Shown: piece after piece, positions 45,784 to 56,072 of the stretch
How the letters are laid out: each line of letters opens with the position of its first letter
Numbering within the stretch: the first letter of the stretch is position 1
Assembly (NCBI GenBank): GCA_001599755.1
Contig: BCHX01000001.1
Coordinates: 1,674,001-1,738,000, forward strand
Source: Gliomastix tumulicola
Lineage: Eukaryota > Ascomycota > Sordariomycetes > Hypocreales > Bionectriaceae
DNA length: 64,000 nt
Direction: 5' to 3'
The notes under the pieces: generated by a model
Told to the model about the DNA's origin: nothing
What the model saw: the letters and a program-made list of their open reading frames with translations, nothing else
Database searches by the model: none
Program-made: the position numbers and the translations under genes

Positions 45784-46665
45784 ATGTCCGCCACAACAAC
45801 GACCACCACGACCGTGGACCGGGTCCCCCGCGGCGACGTCACGGCATCCCTCAACTTCTTCTCCGCCCCGGCCGACGGCTCGGCCCCGTTCAACCTCGTC
45901 GACGGCGGCACGGTCGGTCCGGGAGGCCATATGGGCCGCAACTACAGCGACGAGCCCCGCGAAGTCCCCATCCGCGACCTCCGCGGCCGCGAGTCCGAGC
46001 CCACCCTCGACCGCGACGCCTTCGTCATCCTGCAGTCCGTCCCGCCGTCCAAGGAGAAGGACTTCGTCGACGACGACTCCATCAAGGCCAAGTACTACCC
46101 GGAGGTCGAGAAGCTGCTCCTCGACAACGTCCCCGGCAGCAACCGCATCTACCTCTTCGACCACACCATCCGCCGCTCCTCGCCCAACGCCCACCGGTCC
46201 CCGGTCCAAGTCGCACACGTCGACCAGACGGCCAAGTCGGTCGAGAAGCGCGTGAGGCGGTACTACTCCCCCGAGCAGGCCGAGGAGCTCCTAAAGGGCC
46301 GCTACCGCATCATCAACGTCTGGCGGTCCCTGAACGAGGGCCCCATCGAGTCGTTCCCCTTGGCATTCGCCTCGTCCGCCACCGTGGGCCCCGATGATGT
46401 GGTTCCCATCGAGCACAGGTACAAGGATGGTTACACGGGTGAGACGGCGGGTATCAAGTACAATCCGGCCCAGCAGTGGAACTACTTCAGCGGTATGACA
46501 GGCGACGAGCGGCTGCTTATCGAGTGCTTCGACAGCGAGTCTCTGAAGGAGGGATCCACCATCGGCGGGAGGGTGCCGCATACGGCATTTGCTCACCCAG
46601 GAACGAGGGAAGATGCTATTGGCCGCGAGAGTATCGAGGTTCGGGCTTTGGTGTTTGGGCCTTGA
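45784..46665 (+). CDS. CmcJ/GA4-desaturase-like (AsaB/NvfI) oxygenase family protein
   Basis: 293-aa single-exon protein of the fungal family that includes GA4 desaturase, AsaB and NvfI-type non-haem iron 2-oxoglutarate oxygenases. Recognisable blocks are YLFDHTIRR, AHVDQT with the likely His-x-Asp metal ligands, YRIINVWRSLNEGPIESFPL, QQWNYFSGMTGDERLLIECF and the closing PHTAFAHP then RESIEVRALVFGP. Such enzymes hydroxylate, desaturate or rearrange secondary metabolites. It stands alone here, 30 kb from the PKS cluster, so its substrate cannot be inferred. It has a clear TATA box 145 bp upstream, suggesting inducible expression. Confidence 0.87.
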   Translation: MSATTTTTTTVDRVPRGDVTASLNFFSAPADGSAPFNLVDGGTVGPGGHMGRNYSDEPREVPIRDLRGRESEPTLDRDAFVILQSVPPSKEKDFVDDDSIKAKYYPEVEKLLLDNVPGSNRIYLFDHTIRRSSPNAHRSPVQVAHVDQTAKSVEKRVRRYYSPEQAEELLKGRYRIINVWRSLNEGPIESFPLAFASSATVGPDDVVPIEHRYKDGYTGETAGIKYNPAQQWNYFSGMTGDERLLIECFDSESLKEGSTIGGRVPHTAFAHPGTREDAIGRESIEVRALVFGP

Positions 46666-47308
46666 GCGCGGGAATACTCGGTGCTTATAGGATATGAGAA
46701 AGGTTACGGGCTGCGACCGACGCCCTTGCTATGTTAAACTATGAATAAAGACGGTATACCGCATGACACTTGGCCTGAGTGCGGGCTTAGCTACTGCTCG
46801 TGTAGGTATGGAGACCTATAGGACGTGTACTTGAAAGGCTAGATCATATTCTACGCTAAGCTATTTGAACGACATTCTAATGCACGTTTCTTCTCCCGGT
46901 TGATTCATCTTGACTCCCTATGCATAGTTAGTTATGCTTTGCGCCCTGAGCTCTGCTGCATCTTTTGTCTCCCGCCTCTCCTGAACATACGACGGAGCGA
47001 GTAGGGTCCGTGAGCAATAGAATTCGGTCAAATAAAATATGTTCACGTTCCCGAGGACTTGCTCGACGCGACACAATATCATTAGAGTAAGAGGAGACTT
47101 CTTTATAAAGAATTGAAGTAGACATCATTGTCCCTTTGGTATCGTTAAATCTAGGTAGTGTTCCTAGGGTATCTGGTCATCGCGTAGTCATAACCCCTAG
47201 TATTGCCCGTTTCCCATACAGTAACCAAACGCTATTTCCCCCTAAAATCCAGAAATTGTGCGAGAATGTCATTGAGATTCATTTATAGTCATGGACAAAA
47301 CTCATTCC
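46666..47308. other. Intergenic between convergent oxygenase and kinase-like/vWA genes
   Basis: 643 bp, AT-rich, containing both 3' ends. No gene or repeat seen. Confidence 0.5.
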
Positions 47309-50229
47309 CTAGCCGTCGTCTTTGTCGTCTTCGTCGTCTTCGTCGCTATCATCGATCCGCTCGAATACTGACCCGACTAGAATGGCCCAAATACTGGCAT
47401 CCCGGTCCTTGTGATCTACGATATCGCTGTAGAACGATTCTTGTTAGTCAAACGCGGACGAAGAATGCAGTTGAAGAGCCAACTTACTATCCCTTATTCT
47501 GGGGCCGTTCCTTCAACCCGTTATCCAGAATCTTGAGTCTCTTGATGCCCATCTCGCTGTGACCAAATCGGACAAATTGAATCGCGACATCTGTCTTGTC
47601 CACGCCGTGTTCCTTCATCATACGGATGCACTTCTCGATTGGGCGGTCCGTGCCGCTGAGCCCGTGCTCACGGCCGTCCCAAACTCCGTCGGTGAAGACT
47701 AGAATAGTGAACGGCTTGGCCTTGCCGTTTAGGACCCGGTTGACAAAGTTCTCCTTGTTGACCCCGGAGACAAGGCGTGGGAGGGCGTTATATACGCCCT
47801 GAAAGGCCTGCTTTAGCGTATTCTCCATGTTGCAACTCACTAGCCCTGACCGGAATTTGCTCTTGACAAAATTTTTGATGTGAGTTGAAGTCTTGCACGT
47901 CTCCTGATGGAGAGGGTCGGAGGTCATCAGAACTTGCAGACCGTTTGAATCGAGTTTCTTGACAAGATAGCCAAGCTGATGAACGAATAGTAATATGTCG
48001 TCCTCATACGGTTGCATCGAGTGAGAGTTATCGACCACGAAAATCTGGTGGATGGTCAGTTACGTTTTGTCATTTTCTTCCCCTATACGCACGCGCAAAG
48101 TGGTAAAGGGATTGATTCAACCTACAAAGTCACGGCCCTTGAGCTCAGCCTGGGCTTCCTTCCAACCAGGAAGCTTAGCCCATGGGGTATTTTCTCTCCA
48201 ATTCCTGAGCCTTTCGATGCTGGTGAAGGGATAAGGGGATGGCGGAAGCGGAGCCTGGACTTCACTCGCAGGAACAGCGCTCGGTGGCGGTGACACCGGT
48301 GACAGCGGCTTTGGCAACGGCAATGGCGGCTCCGTCACGTATGTTCGCTCATCTGCACCCGTTGAGGATGTGGTAGAAATTTGCGACGGGCTTGCCGTAC
48401 GCTCGGCAAGAGTGACGAAAGACCCGCGGGATCCACGTTGGGGGATAGGAACAGTGCGATGTCGTGAGGGCCTCAACCCGGGCCCTTGGCTTCGAGGAGA
48501 AGTGGTTTCTACCCCCATACCGTTGCTATGTATCAAATTAGCTAGCTGGGGGTAAATCTGACGTGCCGTAGACCTGTAGCTCTGGTCTACAAGAAGGGTT
48601 CGGAGGACGAGCGGTACGACCTGCCAGGAGATATTGTCGCCAGGCCGCTGATGACGGCAAATCATATCCTCGGCATTTTGCACCGAATTCAGGACTTTGA
48701 AGCCATCATGGAAGCAGTCACTTCTGCCGAGTTCATCGTGCTCAGGGAGTTCGGAGGTCTCCTTCATCCTCTGGTTTCTGAAGTCCTGCCGACCCCGCTC
48801 TCCCAGGGTGATCCAGACAGCTGCCTCGACGAGCATGCAGCCCACGGACCACATGTCTATACTCGAGTCGACATTATATCGGACATCCTCGCCAAGTTGC
48901 AATTCAGGAGCACCTGAGTAGACGTTAGCATAATGCTGGAGGGGTCCTTGGGTTGCATGCTTGGGTTGCATGCTTGGGGCCGACTCACTGTAAGTGCGGC
49001 CAGCTCGAGCGTGGATAGCATCTGGGTCATGGCCGTTGCGCGGCAAGCCGACGGGGATGTAACAAGTTGCGAAGTCGCAGATCTTCAATACGTAGGCGAA
49101 GGGCTCTTCTGCGTTGTGCGACGGAAACACTAGGACATTGGAAGGTCTCAAGTCTTGATGGATACTGCAGGGATGGTGAGTCAGCTCTCTATAAAACTTT
49201 CGTCTAAGGGAGGGATAGAAGAGGGAAGCTTACGCTCTTAGGTCTTCCTGCTCATGTATCATCTCGACAGCCTTGACCATATTGAGGAATGCCTTCCATA
49301 CCGTGCGGATGTCGGAAAGTTCATATGGGGCTTGGCCTCGTTGGAAGAGATCCGAAAGCGTGCCCTCCTGGGCGTACTCAAGTATGAGGGTGTTGGTGCG
49401 GAGGTTGGCCTCGGACAGCCAGTAGAAGCTACCGAAGCAGCGAGCGACATATGATGTCTTGGTGCTCAGTGCCGCGTAAGCTCGCCTCTCCTTCTCATAC
49501 GGGTCCTTGAAAGGGTGCGGATACGTCTTGAGGACGATGCGGCTGGGTATCTGCATTGGAGGGGTCAGTCAACCCTTTGTAGGGGCGGATAGGGGAAGCG
49601 AGGAAGAAGAACAGGGCGAAGGCGGGAACTGGGATGTGGCAAAGATATTGGCATCGTACCTGGTTGGCATTGGGCAAATGCTCGTGCGCACGCTGGTGTA
49701 TGCCTACGCTGCACACTCTCGCCTCCGCATTTACGCGCGAGTCGCCCATCGCTTTTTTGTCGGTGAAAGGGAAGACACGCCGTCGATCCAGTCGAGCATT
49801 GGACAATGGGTTCTTCATCTCAAACAAAACAGGGCAGTAAGGCCACTGTGCCGCTTCGAAGGCCTTGTATACGGCGTGGGCGTGGGTGTCGAAGTTTCCC
49901 CGCAGAGCCCTGGGGGGTTCTGTCCAGGGGAGGGTCGAGTCATTTCTTCTCTCGGAAACGAGCGTATCGAAGAAGTCAAGAGCGCGGCTCTCATTGTAGG
50001 AAACGGCGACGAGGATGGAAAAGACGACGAGGTACTGGTTGCGGATGTGGGACGCTTGCGTGGTGATGGGGGCATGCCTGGAGACAGCGCGGATCTTGTC
50101 CGGAGTCCAGTGCACCTTCAGGGTGGAGTGGCAAACGAACTTTGCTGGTAGCAGCTCGCAGGTTAGACCTTCCTCTTGGTGGTCTTGGACGTGACTGATG
50201 AAGTCACGACTCGGGGAATGGGCATCCAT
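47309..50229 (-). CDS. Kinase-like domain / vWA domain fusion protein
   Basis: Fungal two-domain protein, 841 aa; exons 50229-49660, 49550-49234, 49164-48989, 48913-48126, 48044-47488 and 47426-47309. An N-terminal fungal region (YLVVFSILVAV) precedes a protein-kinase fold (about residues 155-470). The glycine-rich loop is degenerate (AMGDSRVNAEA), the ATP Lys is in IVLKTY, the catalytic loop is HQDLRPSN with its Asp, and DFG is replaced by DFA. GRTYSAPEL and DMWSVGCMLVEA complete the C-lobe. After a Pro/Ser-rich linker, a vWA domain begins near residue 618 with MIDAS motif DNSHS and later FTDGVWDG. The tail is acidic (DDSDEDDEDDKDDG). Intron 3 is 75 bp and stop-free. It may be a weak kinase or pseudokinase scaffold coupled to metal-dependent ligand binding; the role is unknown. 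Confidence 0.88.
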
Positions 50230-51188
50230 CTTCCCACGGAACGTCCCAGTTGTGGCGCCCGTGCGTCGTAGGACAGCAGGTGAGGAAGGACAAGTACAGT
50301 GGTGGTGGTGGTACCAATCAATGCTGCAGGGTCGGACAAACAAGCAAGGGCCGAGCTCGTACTCAGCCTTGCCTGACAAGGGGCGCTGCTCTCTAAAATA
50401 TATGCGAAGGAAGGTGGGAGGTATGGCAGGGTTTTGTTGATGTGTGGAAGAAAGAAGGGAAAGCTGAAGCTTGAATATGACTCTGATTGCGTCTACTAAG
50501 GTATGTATTTCTAAGGTAAGCACACCAACACGAGCTCCCCCGAACAAGGGAAGCACGTCGAACACCCTCAGCTCAGCTAAGGTGATGCAGTCCTGTCTGC
50601 CCTATGGCGGAAGTAAAGTGGGCGGGAGAGACAAGGCGTCTAACGAGGCAGCCACTATAGAAGGGCCCAGGCGGACCAGAAGAGGTACAGGTACGCAACG
50701 TGACACCCGCTGCCTGCAAGGTACAAGCAAAACTGGCCAGTGCTAAGGCGCAAGCCGTCCCGAGTCTTGCAGCGGCTGCAGCCCATCGTGTCCCGTCGGT
50801 GCTTGCTTTCCTACTGGAAGCCCTGAGGGCGTGGCTGAGTGACGCGAACTGGATCATCGAGGCACACTTTCCAGACATTTGTCAAGCGTTCGGCCTGCCT
50901 TGACAATAATAGCTCCTGCACCTGCCCTGCATGACGCACGACCTTGTGGATAATATCCATTGTGATTATGCTGGGGAAACTGCATAAGGCAATACATGCA
51001 AGCCACTTGATGCCCAACGCACCTTCCTACTGCCGCTGAGGCCTAACCCGTCTGTAAGTACATACATGTACATGCCCACCCATTTCTGTGATTAATATAT
51101 ACTACTACCTAGTAGGTACTATGTACTATGCAGTGCGTTCCATGACCCCTCTTTCCCCCACCATCCCTCTCATCCCCTCATCCAATCA
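50230..51188. other. Intergenic upstream of kinase-like/vWA gene
   Basis: 959 bp between tandem minus-strand genes. No gene could be supported. An open frame continues 336 bp upstream of the chosen ATG but lacks family support. Confidence 0.5.
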
Positions 51189-53260
51189 TCAGCAGATGTC
51201 ATCGCCTTTGGCTTCGGCCCTCTTTCGGCTGCGCCGTTTGACCCGACACGTCCACAGACCCCAAAGAATCAGTGTGACTGCCATCATGGGGAAGCAAATC
51301 TCTGCGAACAGGGCGAACAATGTCCCATTGAAGCTCCAAGCGCTCGACCCGTCATCCGCCTTTCCGTCAAAAATGGGCGTGCTAAAGAAGCTCTGACTGT
51401 TTGTTAGAAGTGAAGGCAATGACTCACGCTCGAGTAGCGAACGGCAGTAGTATCTTACGCCCAGAAAAGTACCCGGGAGGAAGACAAGGGCGAAGAAGGT
51501 GATGACGTGCATGGATGCCGTATCTTTCTCCGTGTTGCGCGCAATCCCGTTCATGTCCTTCGTCATGCGCTCCATGCGCGCTGCCGCTGCGTTTGCATCC
51601 ATAGCAAACAATTGGCCGATCTGGCCGCCCCGGAGCTGGAGGATGGAGCCATACTGAAACGATATCATGGTCAGCATGGAAGGTTCTGGAACGCTGTCGA
51701 CCGATCAGTCTCTGCTTTCACTTACCAGTCCGTTGCCGTCGCTGGCCACCTGTGTGATGGTGTCAATCCGCAGACACTCGATTGCGAGCAGGTCCTCGAG
51801 GTACTTGACCCTTTGTTGAAAGCTGCGGTGAGCCGCATGGCATGATTCCTTGACTTCCTGCGGAATTTCATCCGACGCGAAGGCCGCCTTGTAGTGTTCT
51901 CGAGCATTACACATGGCCTGGCGGTTGAGGTCCATGACGAGCTTCACCTCCCTGAGCTTTGTGCTGCTCGCATGTATCTCCTGGAGTCCATCGAAAGGGA
52001 ATGCTTGCAATGCCTCGATCTGACGACTTGCGGCTCTCTCGATCCTTTTCAGCACACCCTCATCTTCTGTCTTCAACCCTTCGCCCATATTGTCCATCTC
52101 GACGGCACCAGGGGCAGCAGTTGTGTCAGCAGCTGGGTCAGTGGCGGCAGCGTCGTCTTTGTTGCCCCGAAAGAAGGACGGGATGAATTTTCGGGTTGAA
52201 GGAGAGTCATCTTGGGTCTTGGGCTCGACTTTCTTCGTAAGTCGCTTGACAAGCTCCTCCTCCTGGGGCATCGGTATGCCTGCAACCTTTTGCGATATTG
52301 CTTGGAGTTTTTGCTCAAAATTGTCGATATAATCCGCCCATCCTTCAACGCACCAGCCGAAGCCGAGCAACTGGGTCTCTAGCGACGCAGCGAAGCACTC
52401 CGATATCGTACTTGGCGCAATCTTCCCACCCACAGGCACCGATTTGATGCGGCTCGCGATCTCTTTGTGGTTCGCTTTCACAGTTAGGGTGAAAGACTTC
52501 CCGCTCTGGAGATCTAATGAGTGATGCACAGCCATCTGCCGCATGACCCACGACTCGCCCGACAGCTCCATGGCAGAGAGTTTAAAGGAATTTCGCATCT
52601 CATAGCGAGTGGAGGCGACATGGCCAGTCACTGCCTGGGATGGTGTCGACAGCGGCCGGATCTCAAGGTGACACTGAGGCTTGTGATAGCTCACAAACTT
52701 CCCTGTCGGTTTTTTACGAAACGAGAGAAGCATCTCCTTGAACTCGGTCGATACATGATGGTGTGCGGAGATGGCGGAAAAGGCTTCGAATGTACAATTG
52801 AGAGGCTTTTGCGAGTTTCCGGCTGAGAGGAACCTTCGCAATATCAGCCACCATCGCAAAATTAAGGGGATCGCCAGGGTTAACACGCGCTGCCACTCAC
52901 ACATGACGGACCATCGGCATGTCCGGTTCGCCATCTCCCACGTTCTGGTTGAGATGTGCTCTTAGAGCACCAATATCCCGTTTGTCGTGGGATTCGAGTC
53001 CTGGAGCCTTGGTTAGCGATCTGGTGCGCCACGTGGACGGACTTTTGGCACGTTTTCATGCCTCACCAGTCCGTTATAGATGGGCACTTACCATGGCCGC
53101 CAGGATGGCTTTCCCAGAATTTGACCACCAATTTTCCAGCATCTTGGGTAAATAACCGTTGCTGGTCTCTTTCGAGCCTCGCCTCAACTAGACGATCTCT
53201 GACCTCGTCATGATACGGGGATCTCGGATGTGAGGATGTCTCTGTGGCGTGAACAGACAT
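51189..53260 (-). CDS. CorA-like membrane protein
   Basis: 591-aa protein with the layout of fungal CorA-like proteins: a large soluble domain, then helical coiled-coil region and two C-terminal membrane helices. Exons are 53260-53092, 53000-52901, 52833-51726, 51653-51459 and 51392-51189. The stalk helix (KDMNGIARNTEKDTASMHVI) runs into TM1 (TFFALVFLPGTFLGSFF), and TM2 is about 550-572 (LFALFAEICFPMMAVTLILW). The metal-selectivity motif GMN of true CorA channels is absent after TM1 (STPIF instead), so Mg transport is doubtful. Intron 4 is 66 bp and stop-free. An Ala/Asp/Thr-rich disordered insert lies near residue 325-355. The start is the first ATG in frame. Confidence 0.8.
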
Positions 53261-53996
53261 GTTGTCCTGGAGGTAGGGGAGGGCCCATGAACTATGCTGT
53301 GGTAGTGAAGCTCTGCTTGGTTTAGCGATGACACTCAGAACACTCTTCGGAATCGATGGCCGGGCAAATGTCTTTATACTCAACTCTATATTAGCATGTT
53401 CGCCTCTTTCCAAAGGATGCGAGGGTGGCCGGGGGGGGGGGAGATGATCAAAACATCAACAGGTACGCCACGGCTGATCACAGTCGCCCGTCGGTCATGA
53501 AAGTCGGCCGATTCCAATGGATTGGTATATAGAGCCCGTCGCTCGATCCAGTGATGTTTCACAAGCCACGACTCGTATACATATCAGGTTGTCAACAGAC
53601 AACCCAGAGTGGTGTGCACAGGTCTTAAAAATGAGGCGCATGTCTTCGGCGGCCTACAAGGCGGCGGGAGCATATCAGCCAATAGCATTCCAGAACGAGA
53701 CGACCGAGCTGCACGCTACTCCGATCATTTCAATTAACAAACAGGGCAAACGGGATCCTTCCGGCCTCTACCTGAGCTGTCTGTGCCTTGTGGCGGGAAG
53801 GGATTCGATCCCCGGAGCAAGAGGCAAAGTACAACGGCCCGTTTCCAGCTGGCTTAGGTCGCTCGCTGCGGCAGCGCTGTACCTCCAGAGCAGAGCACCC
53901 ANNNNNNNNNNNNNNNNNNNNNNNNNNNNCCCCCCCCCCCCCCCCCCCCCCCCTCCTTTCCCCCTCTCATCTGCGGCCCCCGCACAGACGAGTGGC
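53261..53996. other. Intergenic region with assembly gap
   Basis: 736 bp with no supported gene. A run of 28 N (53902-53929) directly abuts a homopolymer of 24 C (53930-53953), probably an assembly or sequencing artefact. G- and C-homopolymers also occur near 53432. Confidence 0.6.
53902..53929. other. Assembly gap (28 N)
   Basis: Unresolved bases followed by a C24 run. True length between flanks is unknown. Confidence 0.99.
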
Positions 53997-54516
53997 TTAG
54001 GGCTCGTCGGGATCAGAATCCTGGAGCTCTTCGATTGCCGTCTCTTCGGCCTGGTGTGCGCTGTCAGTTTAGAAACGTGTCTTGCCGTAGCAGCGTGTCG
54101 AGACTTACACTGGTAAGGTCCCGAGGAAGCATCACCCTCCAATCTTCCTTATCCGCGACTGACTGTAACCCATTTTATTTCAGCACATGTCTCACAGGTC
54201 ATTTAGCATGATAAGATGTGGATGCGCCTGGGCTCACCTCGAGGCTAATAGGGGTGTTTTTGAACCGGTCCTTGAGGTAGCCCTCGAGCTTGGCCTTCTT
54301 CAGCCGGTATTTGCTGATAAACACCCAAGGCATTTGGCTAGGCTCCTTCTGGGGCTCCTTCCAGGGGGCGCTCTTCTCGAATGTGATTTTTTTGGGTAGA
54401 GAGCCTACGAGACGTATCGAGGCTCCGTAGACGCCGTTTGTTTTGCGCAAAAGTCTGCCTTGTCTGTGGCTGAGTGTGTACAGTTCATCGCCCGAGGGGC
54501 GGGGAAAGAAAGACAA
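53997..54516 (-). CDS. Small unidentified protein, 5' exon(s) unresolved
   Basis: Three 3' exons fit well: up to 54238 (5' limit uncertain, between about 54450 and 54516), 54162-54109 and 54050-53997. They give a continuous reading ending LTSAEETAIEELQDSD then PDEP and stop. The main exon encodes a basic, conserved-looking segment (VYGASIRLVGSLPKKITFEK; MPWVFISKYRLKKAKLEGYL). The second encodes VADKEDWRVMLPRDL. Each junction has GT donor and CAG acceptor with matching phase. No ATG exists in this frame between the upstream stop and 54239, so at least one 5' exon lies upstream; I could not fix it. Family not recognised. Confidence 0.45.
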
Positions 54517-56072
54517 GTCCCTTTATCTAACCAGGTTGAGGCAAGGCGGCTCTGCTGGTCTCGGGGTCGATGTCTGGGCCACCCCTCGGGGAGGGGAAAT
54601 GCGTAGAGCGCAGCTTGCATGCATGTCCTCGTGGCGTGGCTCGCTGCCGTTGGCCGACTTGCCGTTACATGGCACGGCAGTAGCTCCACCAGGCTATAGC
54701 GCTGAGTCGCCTTCCACGCAAAGCCAGGTGGTTCGCACACTGCCTCGGGACGCCTTGCAGAAATTCGCCGACATCGAGACCGAGACATCCAGAGGGGCTC
54801 TCTCGTCTTCAAATATTCCGATTCTCTGGGGCCAGAGTAAACAAAGAGGCTGTAACGGAGACAGCTCAACACTGTTTCACGAATCTGACAGGCACTGACA
54901 GCGACCATTCTTGCACCGAGGGACGGCTGGCCCAGGGCGTGTCTTGGGCAGCTGCAGGAGGGTGGAGCTGCGCCCGAGAGCTGAGAGCTGCGGTCGCTTA
55001 TCTGGCCACGAGGGACAGCTCATCCTCCGAACCACGGGCGGACCAGCAGGCGCAGGTATCGAGGCAGCAGGTCATCACATAGGTAGTAGGTATGTGTGGC
55101 CCAGCATCCACGCCCGTCGCCATCGAATCTGCCAGGACTTCATCACCAGCTCGCCGTCGACGAGGAGTGATCATGTCATCAGGACCTTCTCGTAGGAGCA
55201 GGTCACAACCGACATCTCGATGCTCGCAGAGCCGTACGGCGACTCTGCGCCTTGTGTCGTAATGGAGTAAGGAGAACCGACGTTGGGCATACTCTCCACC
55301 TTCACCAACAATGTTCCGATCAAATCTCCACTTGGAGCGAGAAGCTCGTTCTGGCGGCCCATCCCGCAATCGTGAGGCTCCACTAGCCTCGTTCCCATGA
55401 GCAGACACTGACTAGGATGATTATTTGACCTGGTCATGCCGCCCAGTCGGACCCTCAGAAGTCAGCATACCTCTATCCTCGGTGAAATAAATAGACCACG
55501 GGCGCCCAAGTCAGTCTTGTGGGCTATTCTGCTTGCCTTATTGGATAACTTAGAGCAATATGCCCTACGAGTCACTCCTACCAGTCACTCCTACGAGGCA
55601 CCGAGACACACACATAAGTGAAATAATCTTCATTCCTGCAAAAGAAATCTATAATCATCAGACCGTACCAAATACGCTCACCCTCATGAGCAGAGTACCA
55701 TTCGTCAGTTGCGCCTCCGAGATCATCGAGGCACACAGCTCAGCACTCATGATGATACCAAAAGCCATTCGTAAGAAAATCAAAATACCTCGCAACGCCT
55801 CCTTACTTCCAAAACGAAGAAAAATTGAGAAAGGCAAGAAGAAAAGAAACAAAGAAAACTCGTCCTCGCTGTTCTATACAGCAGCGGCCAGATGGATGGA
55901 AACAAAGCCATCGAAAATCCTGTAATTTGATATGCCCCCAGCTTCCGTAGAGCGAGAGTCAACCTCCTCCTAAATCGTCGAACCGTCGGGGGTATCCTGA
56001 TAAGAAAGACGTCCAATTTCAAGCAGTCGTATAAAATCCTCGTGTGTGACTCAGGTGACCGTAACATCACGT
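54517..56072. other. Intergenic region, possible 5' exon of the small upstream gene
   Basis: About 1.6 kb. The missing first exon of the 54-kb gene probably lies in 54520-54900. Two overlapping minus frames at 54998-55437 have no recognisable homology. Nothing else could be supported. Confidence 0.4.

Noticed and set aside
49495..50565. 356-codon frame extending upstream of and past exon 1 of the kinase-like/vWA gene
   Set aside because: The upstream part lacks family support, and the 3' part reads into intron 1. The model from ATG 50229 joins correctly to IPSRIVLKTY.
54998..55437. Two overlapping minus-strand frames (136 and 88 codons)
   Set aside because: Neither has a recognisable family or flanking exons, and both share the same DNA, so at most one could be real. 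Too weak to annotate.
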